This document shows, piece after piece, positions 53,830 through 61,866 of a DNA stretch of 64,000 bases. The number at the start of each line of letters is the position of its first letter. Positions within the stretch are counted from its first letter, which is position 1. The notes under the pieces are model-generated. The model did not search any database. It was given only the letters and a program-made list of their open reading frames with translations, and was not told the origin of the DNA. The translations under genes were made by a program, and so were the position numbers. Origin of the DNA: Paraflavitalea sp966211765 (GTDB taxonomy: Bacteria > Bacteroidota > Bacteroidia > Chitinophagales > Chitinophagaceae); assembly GCA_966211765.1 (NCBI GenBank), contig CBIHOV010000015.1, positions 113,161 to 177,160 on the forward strand, given 5' to 3'.

Positions 53830-54105
53830 TTAACTTTTGGGCGGTTGTGAAGGGTAGTTGGTGATATTGTCCATGGTACCGGATACCTCCCCCTTTTGCT
53901 TAATGATCAACACTTCCCGCAGCATATATGGGCTTACCAGCTCCTGTCTATTTTCGTCAAGGCGCACCAGGCACCCTATGCGCCATATGGTGGACTTAAT
54001 ACGATCTACCTGCGCCTGCGTGAGGTTGCGGAAAGGAATTTCTTTACCGGGGGTGGTGGTCACTTTTACAGTGTAGAGTTGTGTGGGGTTAGGGGGCTGA
54101 GACAT
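53830..54105 (-). CDS. early-region hypothetical protein
   Basis: 91 aa, beta-rich N-terminus (QLYTVKVTTTPGKEIPFRNL) with a helix from 30 to 45. Its 5' end overlaps the upstream gene by 17 bases. Not recognised. Confidence 0.55.
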   Translation of the reverse strand: MSQPPNPTQLYTVKVTTTPGKEIPFRNLTQAQVDRIKSTIWRIGCLVRLDENRQELVSPYMLREVLIIKQKGEVSGTMDNITNYPSQPPKS

Positions 54106-54325
54106 TTGTCATCGTTTGAGGTTTAATAAATTCATGCCAGACCATTACACTATACGCTATGTCCCCATTCAGATTAGTTGTAGTCTGGTATTTTAGTTCA
54201 AGTCGTAGCTTTTTGGGATGCTGTGAACTTCGTTCATTAACGCCCGCTATGAATGCGCTCATATAGAAGTTTACATCTTCCTCTAAGGAATCGGGGTCAG
54301 AGCTGCAAAATATTTTAATAGGCAT
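54089..54325 (-). CDS. early-region hypothetical protein
   Basis: 78 aa from the ATG at 54325, chosen because the earlier in-frame start would overlap the upstream gene by 35 bases. Mixed fold (PIKIFCSSDPDSLEEDVNFYM, LRLELKYQTTTN), which looks like a short ferredoxin-like domain of a kind often encoded in mobile elements. Not assigned. Confidence 0.55.
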   Translation of the reverse strand: MPIKIFCSSDPDSLEEDVNFYMSAFIAGVNERSSQHPKKLRLELKYQTTTNLNGDIAYSVMVWHEFIKPQTMTNVSAP

Positions 54326-54329
54326 AGAA

Positions 54330-54848
54330 TCAATTTTTTGGCTCCCAATAGATGATATTGCCAACGAACGGGAAGGCGTGACTATCTCGCCAAAAATCCA
54401 TCATTAGCGAAAAGGCACCGGTGGGGTTGTCAAGGGAGGATCCGGGCGGGCGGAAACCATCTTTCCAGGCAAGTCGGTCTTTGTCGCAGGACAACAATGT
54501 CCATGTATGTCTGCCTATAGACAAATCATTGTTATATGGATTTGTGCCCGTGGCTTTTGCAAGACTATCCAAAGCAAGCAGGGAGATTTGCAGGGCCTCC
54601 ACTTCATTGGGGGGTAGCCTGGGTACGTGGATGATTACAACAGTCCCCGCCTCTGTGATAGCAATGGTTTTTACATCGGTGCAAATCTCGCTACGAAGGA
54701 GGGTGCAATACTTCGTGCGCATTCCAAAATAAAGAGAAAGGGTATCACCGACATTGACCGGGTATTTACGGTAGGCGCGTATTGTATGTGGCTTGCTGCC
54801 TTCTTTTACAAATGGGCAGAATAACTTTTTAAATCCATATGCTGGCAT
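54330..54848 (-). CDS. ASCH/PUA-like domain protein
   Basis: 172 aa. The pattern FKKLFCPFVKEGSKPHTIRAYRKYPVNVGDTLSLYFGMRTKYC with SEICTDVKTIAI is typical of ASCH-type PUA-fold proteins found in phages and plasmids, thought to bind RNA or modified nucleotides. The C-terminal half (about 100-172) is an extra domain. Two bases separate it from the DUF5131 gene. Confidence 0.7.
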   Translation of the reverse strand: MPAYGFKKLFCPFVKEGSKPHTIRAYRKYPVNVGDTLSLYFGMRTKYCTLLRSEICTDVKTIAITEAGTVVIIHVPRLPPNEVEALQISLLALDSLAKATGTNPYNNDLSIGRHTWTLLSCDKDRLAWKDGFRPPGSSLDNPTGAFSLMMDFWRDSHAFPFVGNIIYWEPKN

Positions 54849-54850
54849 TG

Positions 54851-55807
54851 CTATACTTTTTTGAGGTTTGGAAATTCATGATGAGCTTTGCCATCCAAAA
54901 GGTGGCCGGCTTTCTTTTTACCTGTACCCAGGAACATGCACAGCTCGTTTTGTGTATCCATGCAATAAATTTGGGCTTCGGTGCCATCCATCCACCTGCC
55001 ACCATTCAATCGGCCAGGGTTGCCCAATTCATCGGTAAAGTTCAATAAATGGCCATCATAACAGGTATCAGTTGCTGAGCAATACCAGTACGGCGGGCTG
55101 TCAACTTCATATGGTATCCATTGGCCCCATTGTTTGAAGAAAAAAGGAATACTTGCACGGTTACAATAATCACGAATACCACGCGCCCAGTCAGGATGCA
55201 TGGGGCGGGCTTGGGGTCCGGATTCTCCGCCGCAAATGATCCATTGAATATCGTTTTTTGCAAATGTGGTTCTACCGATCAAATGGGATAGCTTGATAGG
55301 CGCCAGCATCGGTTCGCAGGAAAGGAACCGAACCGCGGCGGGTATCTGTAAAAGCAAGGGGATACGTTCATCGGCTGTTTTTTGATCCTCTATACTTACA
55401 CCAATCCATATCCCTTTGTTAGTAATTATATCCTTGTACATCACATCATCCGATTCCTTCAGCCAGTTAAGGAATTTCAACGCCCGCTCAGGCCGTTTGG
55501 TCAACACCTGGTAAGTATGCCGCCTGGTATATAGCATTTTTAGAAATACCTGATTAATGAAGTAAAAGGGCACAGCTTCATGGAACAGGTCACTCATGCT
55601 ATTCACGAACACCATAGAAGGCTTTTCCCAGCCCGCTGGGGCGTTTAATCGCTCCGGGTGAAGGTGTACCAGCTTAAAATTTCCCTTGCCATTAAAACGC
55701 TCATAGATGCGTTCAGCGTAACAGTTCTTACATCCCTGGCTTACTTTGGTACAACCAGTGACAGGATTCCAGGTGCGGTCTGTCCATTCGATGGTAGTAG
55801 TATTCAT
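54851..55807 (-). CDS. DUF5131 / phage Gp37-Gp68 family protein
   Basis: 318 aa. Radical-SAM-like cysteine cluster Cys19, Cys26, Cys29 in GCTKVSQGCKNCYAERI, with TIEWTDRTWNPVTG before it and MVFVNSMSDLFHE after, which define the family widespread in phages and mobile elements. The reaction is not established to my knowledge. ATG overlaps the stop of a possible 41-aa frame by 4 bases. Confidence 0.88.
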   Translation of the reverse strand: MNTTTIEWTDRTWNPVTGCTKVSQGCKNCYAERIYERFNGKGNFKLVHLHPERLNAPAGWEKPSMVFVNSMSDLFHEAVPFYFINQVFLKMLYTRRHTYQVLTKRPERALKFLNWLKESDDVMYKDIITNKGIWIGVSIEDQKTADERIPLLLQIPAAVRFLSCEPMLAPIKLSHLIGRTTFAKNDIQWIICGGESGPQARPMHPDWARGIRDYCNRASIPFFFKQWGQWIPYEVDSPPYWYCSATDTCYDGHLLNFTDELGNPGRLNGGRWMDGTEAQIYCMDTQNELCMFLGTGKKKAGHLLDGKAHHEFPNLKKV

Positions 55808-55929
55808 TTTACAATATTTATGTAAAGGCTATGGTGGGATACGTATATTGATCTGACTTCCTCAATAGTCAGAGCGGAGCCTTTTATCACACGGCGGGCT
55901 ATTATATTTTCACGTATACCACTATTCAG
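55804..55929 (-). CDS. possible 41-aa protein with CTG start
   Basis: An open frame of 42 codons fills the gap between the zinc-finger microprotein and DUF5131. Its TGA overlaps the DUF5131 ATG (ATGA), and a CTG overlaps the zinc-finger stop (CTGA). There is no ATG; a GTG 14 codons in would give 28 aa. The sequence (IKGSALTIEEVRSIYVSHHSLY) looks protein-like. Listed because both ends follow the overlap pattern of the operon. Confidence 0.4.
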   Translation of the reverse strand: MNSGIRENIIARRVIKGSALTIEEVRSIYVSHHSLYINIVK

Positions 55930-56012
55930 TGCTCTGCTTTTAAATGGTCCAATAGCTTTGCCTTATCTACCACACCTCCGCAGATATCGCATACAGTCTG
56001 ATATTGTGTCAT
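55926..56012 (-). CDS. 28-aa zinc-finger microprotein
   Basis: Sequence MTQYQTVCDICGGVVDK followed by AKLLDHLKAEH. It has one CxxC pair (Cys8, Cys11) and His at 23 and 28, spacing of a classical C2H2 finger. The ATG overlaps the stop of the 74-aa gene by 4 bases (ATGA), the same coupling seen across the operon, which argues it is real in spite of its size. It could bind DNA or act as a small metal-binding partner. Confidence 0.6.
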   Translation of the reverse strand: MTQYQTVCDICGGVVDKAKLLDHLKAEH

Positions 56013-56233
56013 GGCTGTACGTTTGGTGGAAGTACCAATTTTGAATTGGAACTCATGTTTTGTTTTGCGCAAAAGGCTTTCATGGCTTGTCCTTTAAGGG
56101 GATCACCGCAGGCTTGCTCACAGATGACGTTTAACACTGCATCCAAAGCAGTCGCTAGTTCGGTGGGGGACAATCCGCCGGCTTCGATCGTAATTTCTTT
56201 CCGCTCATTAATGCGGATGGTGGCTGTTCTCAT
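56009..56233 (-). CDS. early-region hypothetical protein
   Basis: 74 aa. The N-terminal half is a strand-helix unit (ATIRINERKEITIEAGGLSPTELATALDAVLNVI) with a short Cys pair further on. Translationally coupled to the zinc-finger microprotein. Not recognised. Confidence 0.55.
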   Translation of the reverse strand: MRTATIRINERKEITIEAGGLSPTELATALDAVLNVICEQACGDPLKGQAMKAFCAKQNMSSNSKLVLPPNVQP

Positions 56234-56238
56234 ATTGA

Positions 56239-56889
56239 TTATTTATTGGCTTCAAAAAATGCTTTTGCAAAACCCAGGGGCGTGGCGCTTCTTAATGCTT
56301 TTGTTTTTTCGCTCTTACCACCTAACTTCTGTAACCAGCTACCCTGAGCACATGCTTTGACAGGTTTCACAGGTGTTTGCTTCAGATTACTATTAAACTC
56401 CCCCCATAAGATTGTCTTTTTAGTATATGGGTCTCCATAGTCACATGGATTAAAGAGCAGGGAGCGGAATGGCTGTAACTCTGGTATACGCTTCTCTATT
56501 CGGCCAACCGGATTTTCCAGTACCCAAAACCCACGAGGCTTTAAAATGTCAACGAGGTGAAAACAAATAAGCACCAGGGCGTCACTCAATTCTGTGGTAC
56601 TTTCAAAAGGTTCAAAGCCTATTGTTGGCTTGTCCTTGGATGGCCATGTCCATGCCCCCGATACTGAATAATCCGTGCATGGGGGAGCAAAGAATAAACC
56701 ATAAACTTCCAGCCCAGTTTCTTCAATTTGAATTAAAAGCCAGCTGAGGTGTTCCAAAATATCTCCTTCAATTTTTTTATCCCACAACATCACCGGGTAC
56801 CCGGCATCAACGTATGGTTTGACCCATTGCCCCGTATAGTCGTATATACTGACGATCAATTTTTTTTCCTCTGGAAATGGTAGTCTCAT
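56239..56889 (-). CDS. DNA cytosine methyltransferase-like protein
   Basis: 216 aa. Contains FFAPPCTDYS, in which PPC carries the catalytic Cys of C5-cytosine methyltransferases, and ENPVGR matching the ENV motif. It is shorter than usual (over 300 aa) and lacks an obvious target-recognition domain, as in several phage forms. No partner restriction gene is present, so self-protection or regulation is more likely than restriction. Confidence 0.75.
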   Translation of the reverse strand: MRLPFPEEKKLIVSIYDYTGQWVKPYVDAGYPVMLWDKKIEGDILEHLSWLLIQIEETGLEVYGLFFAPPCTDYSVSGAWTWPSKDKPTIGFEPFESTTELSDALVLICFHLVDILKPRGFWVLENPVGRIEKRIPELQPFRSLLFNPCDYGDPYTKKTILWGEFNSNLKQTPVKPVKACAQGSWLQKLGGKSEKTKALRSATPLGFAKAFFEANK

Positions 56890-56930
56890 GTGTCAGTAAT
56901 TCGGATGGTTGCTATTTTCGTAATCAAATT

Positions 56931-57761
56931 TTAGAATAATGAATTGGGGTTAAGATCATAATTGGCCCAAAGGACCTCAGTAGCTGCTCTGCCGGCAGTT
57001 CGCACTGACCCCATCCGGCAGGTCGAAAAGTCTTTATATAATTGATCATATAGATCGGATTGATACCCGGACAATAGCCACTTACCTTTTGCCGCTTTCA
57101 ATAACTCTGATAACTCTTCGTGATCATTAATAGAAAGCTCCACTTTGTATTTAATATTATAGGATCTGGAAGCAGGAACGTAGGGAGGGTCAATGTAGAA
57201 TACAGTTTTGGGGCCATCATATTTTTTTATGAACTCCCGAAAATCCAAGCATTCAATTTGAATGTGTCGAAGTTCCTGGACAACACGGTGAAGTCCCTCA
57301 ATTTTATTTAGATAACGGGCTGTAGATTGGCTGCACTTGTACCGTTGGTCGTTGATAGTATAGCTCCAGCTATTATACACCCGAAGGCTACCACAATTGC
57401 CAAAGCTCTGATTGGTTCTCAGGAAAAACACACGGGCATTTTCAATGCAGTCCTGGATACCATCCATGTAACATGCATCGTATTCCTGCCTGCTATGGGG
57501 GGTTAATTCCAAGCGATGAATTAATTCTGGACCATGGTCCCGCAGTACTTTAAAAAAGTTATAAATGTCACTGTTCAGGTCATTAATAGTCCTGATCTTT
57601 GCCCGTTGGTAATTGAGGGTGATAGATGCGGATCCGCTAAATGCTTCTGCTAAATGGTATACACGTAATAAGTCCAATTTGCTTTTTATCCATTCATGGA
57701 CACGGGGCGCATTTTTGCCGCCGAAGTAATTAAATGCCGATATGTTTTTTAGCTTACTCAA
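56931..57761 (-). CDS. DNA adenine methyltransferase, D12 (Dam) class
   Basis: 276 aa. N-terminal NYFGGKNAP (SAM site), EAFSGSASITLNY, NDLNSDIYNFFKVLR and the catalytic VFYIDPPYVP (DPPY), in the order of D12 N6-adenine methyltransferases. Recognition site unknown. Overlaps the 109-aa gene by 4 bases. No restriction gene nearby. Confidence 0.9.
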   Translation of the reverse strand: MSKLKNISAFNYFGGKNAPRVHEWIKSKLDLLRVYHLAEAFSGSASITLNYQRAKIRTINDLNSDIYNFFKVLRDHGPELIHRLELTPHSRQEYDACYMDGIQDCIENARVFFLRTNQSFGNCGSLRVYNSWSYTINDQRYKCSQSTARYLNKIEGLHRVVQELRHIQIECLDFREFIKKYDGPKTVFYIDPPYVPASRSYNIKYKVELSINDHEELSELLKAAKGKWLLSGYQSDLYDQLYKDFSTCRMGSVRTAGRAATEVLWANYDLNPNSLF

Positions 57762-58087
57762 AATAGGCTTGTATTAGCTGTAAAAATGTTTCCTTGCAGT
57801 AATTGATCGCTCCCATAGCATTCCCATTTATAAAAGTTGACCACAGGGGGAATATCCAAAGCCTCCCGGATCCGCATTGCAATTTGCTCATCTGAGGTAG
57901 CGACGGCGTATTGTACCTCCCAACCCTGTTTTAATTCACTCCATCGAAGCAACTTACAGAAGGCCCCGATAGCACCCCTATTGCCCTTTGCAATCTCAAT
58001 TAGCTCCTGTACATGCGCAGGGGTCAAATTGATCATGCCGTGGCTGATGCTGCGCAGGTAATCCATGATTTGTTGATCTTTGGTCAT
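57758..58087 (-). CDS. early-region hypothetical protein
   Basis: 109 aa from the ATG at 58087, 10 bases after the primase stop; a longer frame overlapping the primase is unlikely. Helical with LTPAHVQELIEIAKGNRGAIGAF. Overlaps the adenine methyltransferase gene by 4 bases. Not recognised. Confidence 0.6.
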   Translation of the reverse strand: MTKDQQIMDYLRSISHGMINLTPAHVQELIEIAKGNRGAIGAFCKLLRWSELKQGWEVQYAVATSDEQIAMRIREALDIPPVVNFYKWECYGSDQLLQGNIFTANTSLF

Positions 58088-58097
58088 AAACAATGGG

Positions 58098-60692
58098 TTA
58101 AAAGAATTCTGCTTGTTTGGGATCACCAGGTTGGCCGCCTTTCTCACTTCGTTTGCCGGTCCCATTATAATTTTCATCAGCCAGTAGCCACCACTCTGTC
58201 CCATTCGTTTTATCCTTGCGTAGACTTACCGGCCGTGCTTGGCAATATTTTTTCATCCACTTGGTAAGCAAATGGGGGGTAGTAGGCTGCATACTCATTT
58301 CTTTAGCCTCCGTGTTCCATGCCTTCAACAATTCTTTTTTCTCAAACCAGCCATTACGTTTATGCTTAAAAGTCCCTGCATCATCAGTGGCATCGATGAA
58401 GTCTATAAATTCGGCCGGGGTCTCTGAAACCATTTTCCGGCTTTCGTAATTGCTTTTGGGGTAGTCAATCAGGCCCTCATGCAAGTAGAGCTGTACACAC
58501 CAACAGTAATAGTTGTAAAACTGATTCCATTGTTGATCGTCCCACTCCTGAAATAGATAATGGCCAAATTCGTCGTAGGGGGTGTGGTTCTCATCGAAAA
58601 AATCATCAAACTCAATTACATGCATGCGTCGGCGGAAACTGGCGCCCTCACCCTTGAAGACAAAGTTTGTATCAAACCACCATTTAGGGGAATCTGCAAA
58701 GGGCAAGGTAATATAGCCGGTATGTCTTCTGTTGTAGGTAAAGTCATTGGTAATTGGTACGAAGAATGAACCAAAGTCCAGGTTGTACCGGCAATCCTGC
58801 ATAACCACCACTTTGGTATCTACCCCTACCATTTCAAACCGGAATGGATAATCTTCTTTAAACTCACGGCCATCAATAATGGTGGTGCTTTTTAAAAATT
58901 TAATGCTCTCCCCTACTATTGATTTTCCCGTGCCGCCGTTCTGTTCTGACTTATCTTCCGGTATCTTATGATCTACCGCAATGACCGCTTTTGCAATGCG
59001 GGTTTTATATCCGTGTAGCATATAACCAATGCTGCTGCTTATTGACAAAAAACGTTTATTGGCTTCATGTTCGGAAATTTCTTCATTGCTTTTGGGGCTA
59101 TGGCTGACGAGCAATATATACTTAGCCATCACGCATTTTTTGAAGGTATCTGCGTCTGAGTCGCCATCAGGCGTAAGGGCTAGTTTCATATCTATGGGCG
59201 TGAAATCCCGCTGTATCATTGATGATGCCCAAATAGCCTGTTGTGCAGCTGTATAGGGTTGCGTGGTAGTGCCATCCTTGGTAACCCGTACAATACAATT
59301 CTTAAAATAGAAAAAGGCTTCTGTAGCAGTGTCTTTCACAAACTCAATGGCTTTATATTTCAATCCCTCCATGATTTGTGGTACAAAATAGCTCTTGGCA
59401 CCCCGCCGCATCATTTCCAATACCCCGTCATACTCTTTATTCCTCAGCCAGTCGAGTACGTGATCTTTCATATTGATTATTCCAATCGGCTCACATATAT
59501 TGTCCTTAAACCGGATATACTGATAGGAATTGTTGACCAGGCGCAGTCGGTGGTAACCTGCCGCCTCCAAAAACTCAATGAGCCGGTTGTACTTCAGGTT
59601 AAATTTCAAGAGTGGCTTACCGTCTTCATCGGTGCGCTTTTCATCTTCCGTAACGGACCAAAATTTTATATAGGTTTCTTCTGCATCAATAAGCCCGTTG
59701 GCCTCTTGTCCATTGGTGGCAGGAAAAGAACTTGCGCTACTGCCCACGCTGCTTTTTGCAGGCCGTTTCTTATCATTCCGGTTGGGGCTTTGTCGCTTAG
59801 CAAATTTGCCAGCTTCATGCGAATTGTGATCATAGGCGCTTTTTATGGTGGCGGTTAATTCGTCGGTTTTAAGGTCACTAGCGAACCCTATTGTATAGTT
59901 CAGGCAATCGTTGATATCAATCCCCTTGCGGTTACAATTACAAGCAAACAAATGCACGTAGTTGTTTCTACTACCAATTGTATAAGTCAGTTTTTTATCG
60001 GTGAAATTCCTTACCCAGTCTAGTTCATTGTCCGCTGCTTGAAACGCTTGTTCTTCTTTGCGTGATAAAGCCACGGGGGCAGGCGGTAAAAAAAGATCGC
60101 CAGGGCGAGGGGTAAAGACATCGCTATTATAATTAACAAAGCAATCGGGGTCAAAAGATAGAAAGCATAGGCGGCTAATGTCCTTACCCGATGGGTCAAT
60201 GTCAATATCATATTCATGCTTAAAATATTTTTCCAGTGCGAGGAAATTGGAGGCATGGTTGCCCGCTCCGCCCGATACTTTAACGACTACTTTTAATCCA
60301 TTGCCTGAAGGCGAAGTAAATACCAGGAATGTGTAAGGATCTCTTCTAAGCAAATCGGCTAAAAATAGCAACTTGCCCAACAACAACTTGTCTATATCCA
60401 GGCAAATGAGGTCACTGTATACACTATAGTGAGTTGCCTTGCGCTGTGAAAAAGTTCCCGACCAGGTAACTGCGGGCAGTCGCTTTTTTTCTTTGTCATA
60501 TCGGGCTTTCAGAATTGGCAAGGTGGCTTGATCTGCCACCTCCATATTTAACATAAGTTCCCGGATGCTATCTATTTGCTCCCGAAGTTCAGGACCAAAT
60601 TTAATTTGCGCGAGGACAATATGGACGTAGGTTTCCTTTCCAATATTGTCTTTTGCACCATTGTAGATTTGGATTACAGTCGTTTGGTTCAT
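58098..60692 (-). CDS. primase-helicase: BT4734-like domain fused to P-loop helicase
   Basis: 864 aa. N-terminal part (about 80-190) matches the BT4734/VirE-N type found before helicases in Bacteroidota elements (SDLICLDIDKLL, PYTFLVFTSPSGNGLKVVVKV, YDIDIDPSGKDISRLCFLSFDP). From about 400 a superfamily-3/DUF5906-like helicase has Walker A GGTGKS at 586-591 and a Walker B-like VVVMQD near 628. It would prime and unwind element DNA. No separate polymerase is encoded, so the host supplies it. Confidence 0.85.
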   Translation of the reverse strand: MNQTTVIQIYNGAKDNIGKETYVHIVLAQIKFGPELREQIDSIRELMLNMEVADQATLPILKARYDKEKKRLPAVTWSGTFSQRKATHYSVYSDLICLDIDKLLLGKLLFLADLLRRDPYTFLVFTSPSGNGLKVVVKVSGGAGNHASNFLALEKYFKHEYDIDIDPSGKDISRLCFLSFDPDCFVNYNSDVFTPRPGDLFLPPAPVALSRKEEQAFQAADNELDWVRNFTDKKLTYTIGSRNNYVHLFACNCNRKGIDINDCLNYTIGFASDLKTDELTATIKSAYDHNSHEAGKFAKRQSPNRNDKKRPAKSSVGSSASSFPATNGQEANGLIDAEETYIKFWSVTEDEKRTDEDGKPLLKFNLKYNRLIEFLEAAGYHRLRLVNNSYQYIRFKDNICEPIGIINMKDHVLDWLRNKEYDGVLEMMRRGAKSYFVPQIMEGLKYKAIEFVKDTATEAFFYFKNCIVRVTKDGTTTQPYTAAQQAIWASSMIQRDFTPIDMKLALTPDGDSDADTFKKCVMAKYILLVSHSPKSNEEISEHEANKRFLSISSSIGYMLHGYKTRIAKAVIAVDHKIPEDKSEQNGGTGKSIVGESIKFLKSTTIIDGREFKEDYPFRFEMVGVDTKVVVMQDCRYNLDFGSFFVPITNDFTYNRRHTGYITLPFADSPKWWFDTNFVFKGEGASFRRRMHVIEFDDFFDENHTPYDEFGHYLFQEWDDQQWNQFYNYYCWCVQLYLHEGLIDYPKSNYESRKMVSETPAEFIDFIDATDDAGTFKHKRNGWFEKKELLKAWNTEAKEMSMQPTTPHLLTKWMKKYCQARPVSLRKDKTNGTEWWLLADENYNGTGKRSEKGGQPGDPKQAEFF

Positions 60693-60709
60693 TCGAATTT
60701 AAAGGGGGG

Positions 60710-60916
60710 TTAGTCATGGGAAATACGCTGATCGATCGCAATACGCAATTCTTCTGTATTGCAGTACAGCTCAACAGTACTGGCAAGTGTTTCTATATCG
60801 GTTTGTTTGTTTGGCCCAATAGTCCACCCGTTCAGATCCGCTGCAACTTCACCCTGTAATTCTTCCAGGGCATATAACAGAATCCGTAATTGATCTACTG
60901 TCAATTCAATTTGCAT
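60710..60916 (-). CDS. early-region small protein
   Basis: 68 aa, acidic and helical (LTVDQLRILLYALEELQGEVAADL). Directly before the primase gene with 17 bases between. Not recognised. Confidence 0.55.
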   Translation of the reverse strand: MQIELTVDQLRILLYALEELQGEVAADLNGWTIGPNKQTDIETLASTVELYCNTEELRIAIDQRISHD

Positions 60917-60989
60917 GGTAAAGGGGGTATGGGGGAAGAAAAAGGCCGGCGATGTAGAAACACCCTGGCTGCATAACCGACTTGAAATA

Positions 60990-61238
60990 TTATTCCGCGG
61001 TGACCATTGTTTCCTCAGTCGCTGGAAACAGGGTTGCGGGCTTGTTTAAGACAAGATCGCTAAGCGTTTGAGCAAATACAGCCTGTTCCGCAGGAGAACA
61101 CTTTATTTGCCCGTTAATGCGGTAATAAAATGGGTTATCTGATCGCCAGCCCATTTTGAGTTTAACCGCATCCTTCCACTTGCTGGGAAGATTTCCCAGG
61201 GCTTCCCAGGTTTCCTTCAATGTTTTATTATGGATCAT
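60990..61238 (-). CDS. first early gene, small protein
   Basis: 82 aa. Begins MIHNKTLKETWEALGNLPSKWKDAVKLKMGW with a helical N-terminus and a C-terminal segment KCSPAEQAVFAQTL. Position directly after the repressor-controlled promoter is that of a Cro-like or early regulatory protein, but no HTH is obvious. Not recognised. Confidence 0.6.
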   Translation of the reverse strand: MIHNKTLKETWEALGNLPSKWKDAVKLKMGWRSDNPFYYRINGQIKCSPAEQAVFAQTLSDLVLNKPATLFPATEETMVTAE

Positions 61239-61278
61239 GCAATGATTTTTTTCACTTTTAACAGTTTTTGTTTACTAT

Positions 61279-61295
61279 GTACAGTAATTATGTAC
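61279..61295. promoter_or_regulatory. operator O1
   Basis: GTACA-GTAATTA-TGTAC, a 17-bp imperfect palindrome that overlaps the last base of the early -7 box and the predicted transcription start. Confidence 0.75.
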
Positions 61296-61325
61296 AATTT
61301 TATGTAGTATTCCTGATAGTACAAA
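61295..61325 (-). promoter_or_regulatory. early leftward promoter
   Basis: On the minus strand TTTG (61322-61325), exactly 19 bases, then TAAAATTG (61295-61302), one base away from TAnnTTTG. Both boxes are covered by operators O1 and O2. Drives the early operon from 61238 leftward. Confidence 0.7.
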
Positions 61326-61335
61326 ATATTTGTGC
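61319..61335. promoter_or_regulatory. operator O2
   Basis: GTACA-AAATATT-TGTGC, one base short of the palindrome in O1. It overlaps the early -33 box. Centres of O1 and O2 are 40 bases apart, about four helical turns. Confidence 0.65.
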
Positions 61336-61417
61336 AAAAAGGTATAGTAAGTCTGTAATGTGATAAGTATTTTATACCAGTTAGAACAGTGACTTTTGTT
61401 TTAACTAAAAAAAGCCT

Positions 61418-61741
61418 ATGGCACAATCCATACACATTGGATCAATAATTAAAGAAACCGTTGATAAAAAGGGGTTGCCAGTAGCGGAATTTGCCCGACG
61501 AATGAATATGACAAGGGGCGGAATAAAATATATTTTTGATAATCAATCAATTAATACTGATTTGCTTATGCAAATAGGTAAGATTCTGGAGTACGACTTT
61601 TTCCAACATTTTACTTCCGGTGGCGGGGTAACAACGCCTGCTGCGGGTAAGGCAAAGCGGAAAGTGTCAGTATTAATCGAGGTGGAGGAAGATGGTAAAC
61701 AAGACAAGCTCCTGAAACTATTGGGAGTAACTGTTAAGTAA
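61418..61741 (+). CDS. XRE-family repressor
   Basis: 107 aa. Helix-turn-helix of the Cro/CI type (IGSIIKETVDKKGLPVAEFARRMNMTRGGIKYIFDNQSINTDLLMQIGKILEYDFF), then a Gly/Thr-rich linker and a short beta tail for dimerisation (KRKVSVLIEVEEDGKQDKLLKLLG). It has no protease-like LexA domain, so induction must work in another way. It is divergent from the early operon and faces operators O1 and O2. The obvious lysogeny regulator. Confidence 0.85.
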   Translation: MAQSIHIGSIIKETVDKKGLPVAEFARRMNMTRGGIKYIFDNQSINTDLLMQIGKILEYDFFQHFTSGGGVTTPAAGKAKRKVSVLIEVEEDGKQDKLLKLLGVTVK

Positions 61742-61795
61742 AACTATGCATATGTGCCCGGTTGACTTGCACAGTTTTAAAATTTATCGCCTGAA

Positions 61796-61833
61796 AGGCC
61801 CGTCATTGCTGTAAACCCTTATTGGGCCTGCTT
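61796..61833 (+). terminator. weak terminator after the repressor
   Basis: AGGCCC (61796-61801) and GGGCCT (61824-61829) with a 22-base loop and a short run of four T. It ends at the right dif-like site. Confidence 0.5.
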
Positions 61834-61866
61834 TTCATACCGTTAATTATAAGCAAGAAGCGCCGG
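61830..61866 (-). other. right attachment site, dif-like (attR)
   Basis: Plus strand: arm GCTTTTCATAC (61830-61840), centre CGTTAA, arm TTATAAGCAAG (61847-61857), then AAGCGCCGG. Centre and right side match attL with three mismatches in 26; the left arm matches only in 6 of 11. The pattern fits a site formed from a phage arm with a poor XerD half and a chromosomal XerC half. Confidence 0.7.

Larger units (their letters stand above)
38102..61846. mobile_element. integrase-less provirus-like element at dif (23.7 kb)
   Basis: Bounded by a dif-like direct repeat. Contains an XRE repressor, a leftward early operon (primase-helicase, methyltransferases, many small genes), an iteron-like block and a leftward late operon with an endolysin, membrane-anchored proteins and capsid candidates. 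No tyrosine or serine recombinase, transposase, terminase, portal, tail, conjugation gene or packaging ATPase was recognised. This fits an element that uses host XerCD at dif (as CTX phage and related elements do) and a tailless virion. The family is unassigned. Confidence 0.75.

Noticed and set aside
60020..60256. A 78-codon minus-strand frame with a hydrophobic segment inside the primase gene
   Set aside because: Fully inside the primase-helicase coding region in another frame, with no independent support.
38102..61846. Conjugative or mobilisable element instead of a virus
   Set aside because: No relaxase, coupling protein or transfer gene was recognised, while an endolysin, repressor and fibre-like protein are present.
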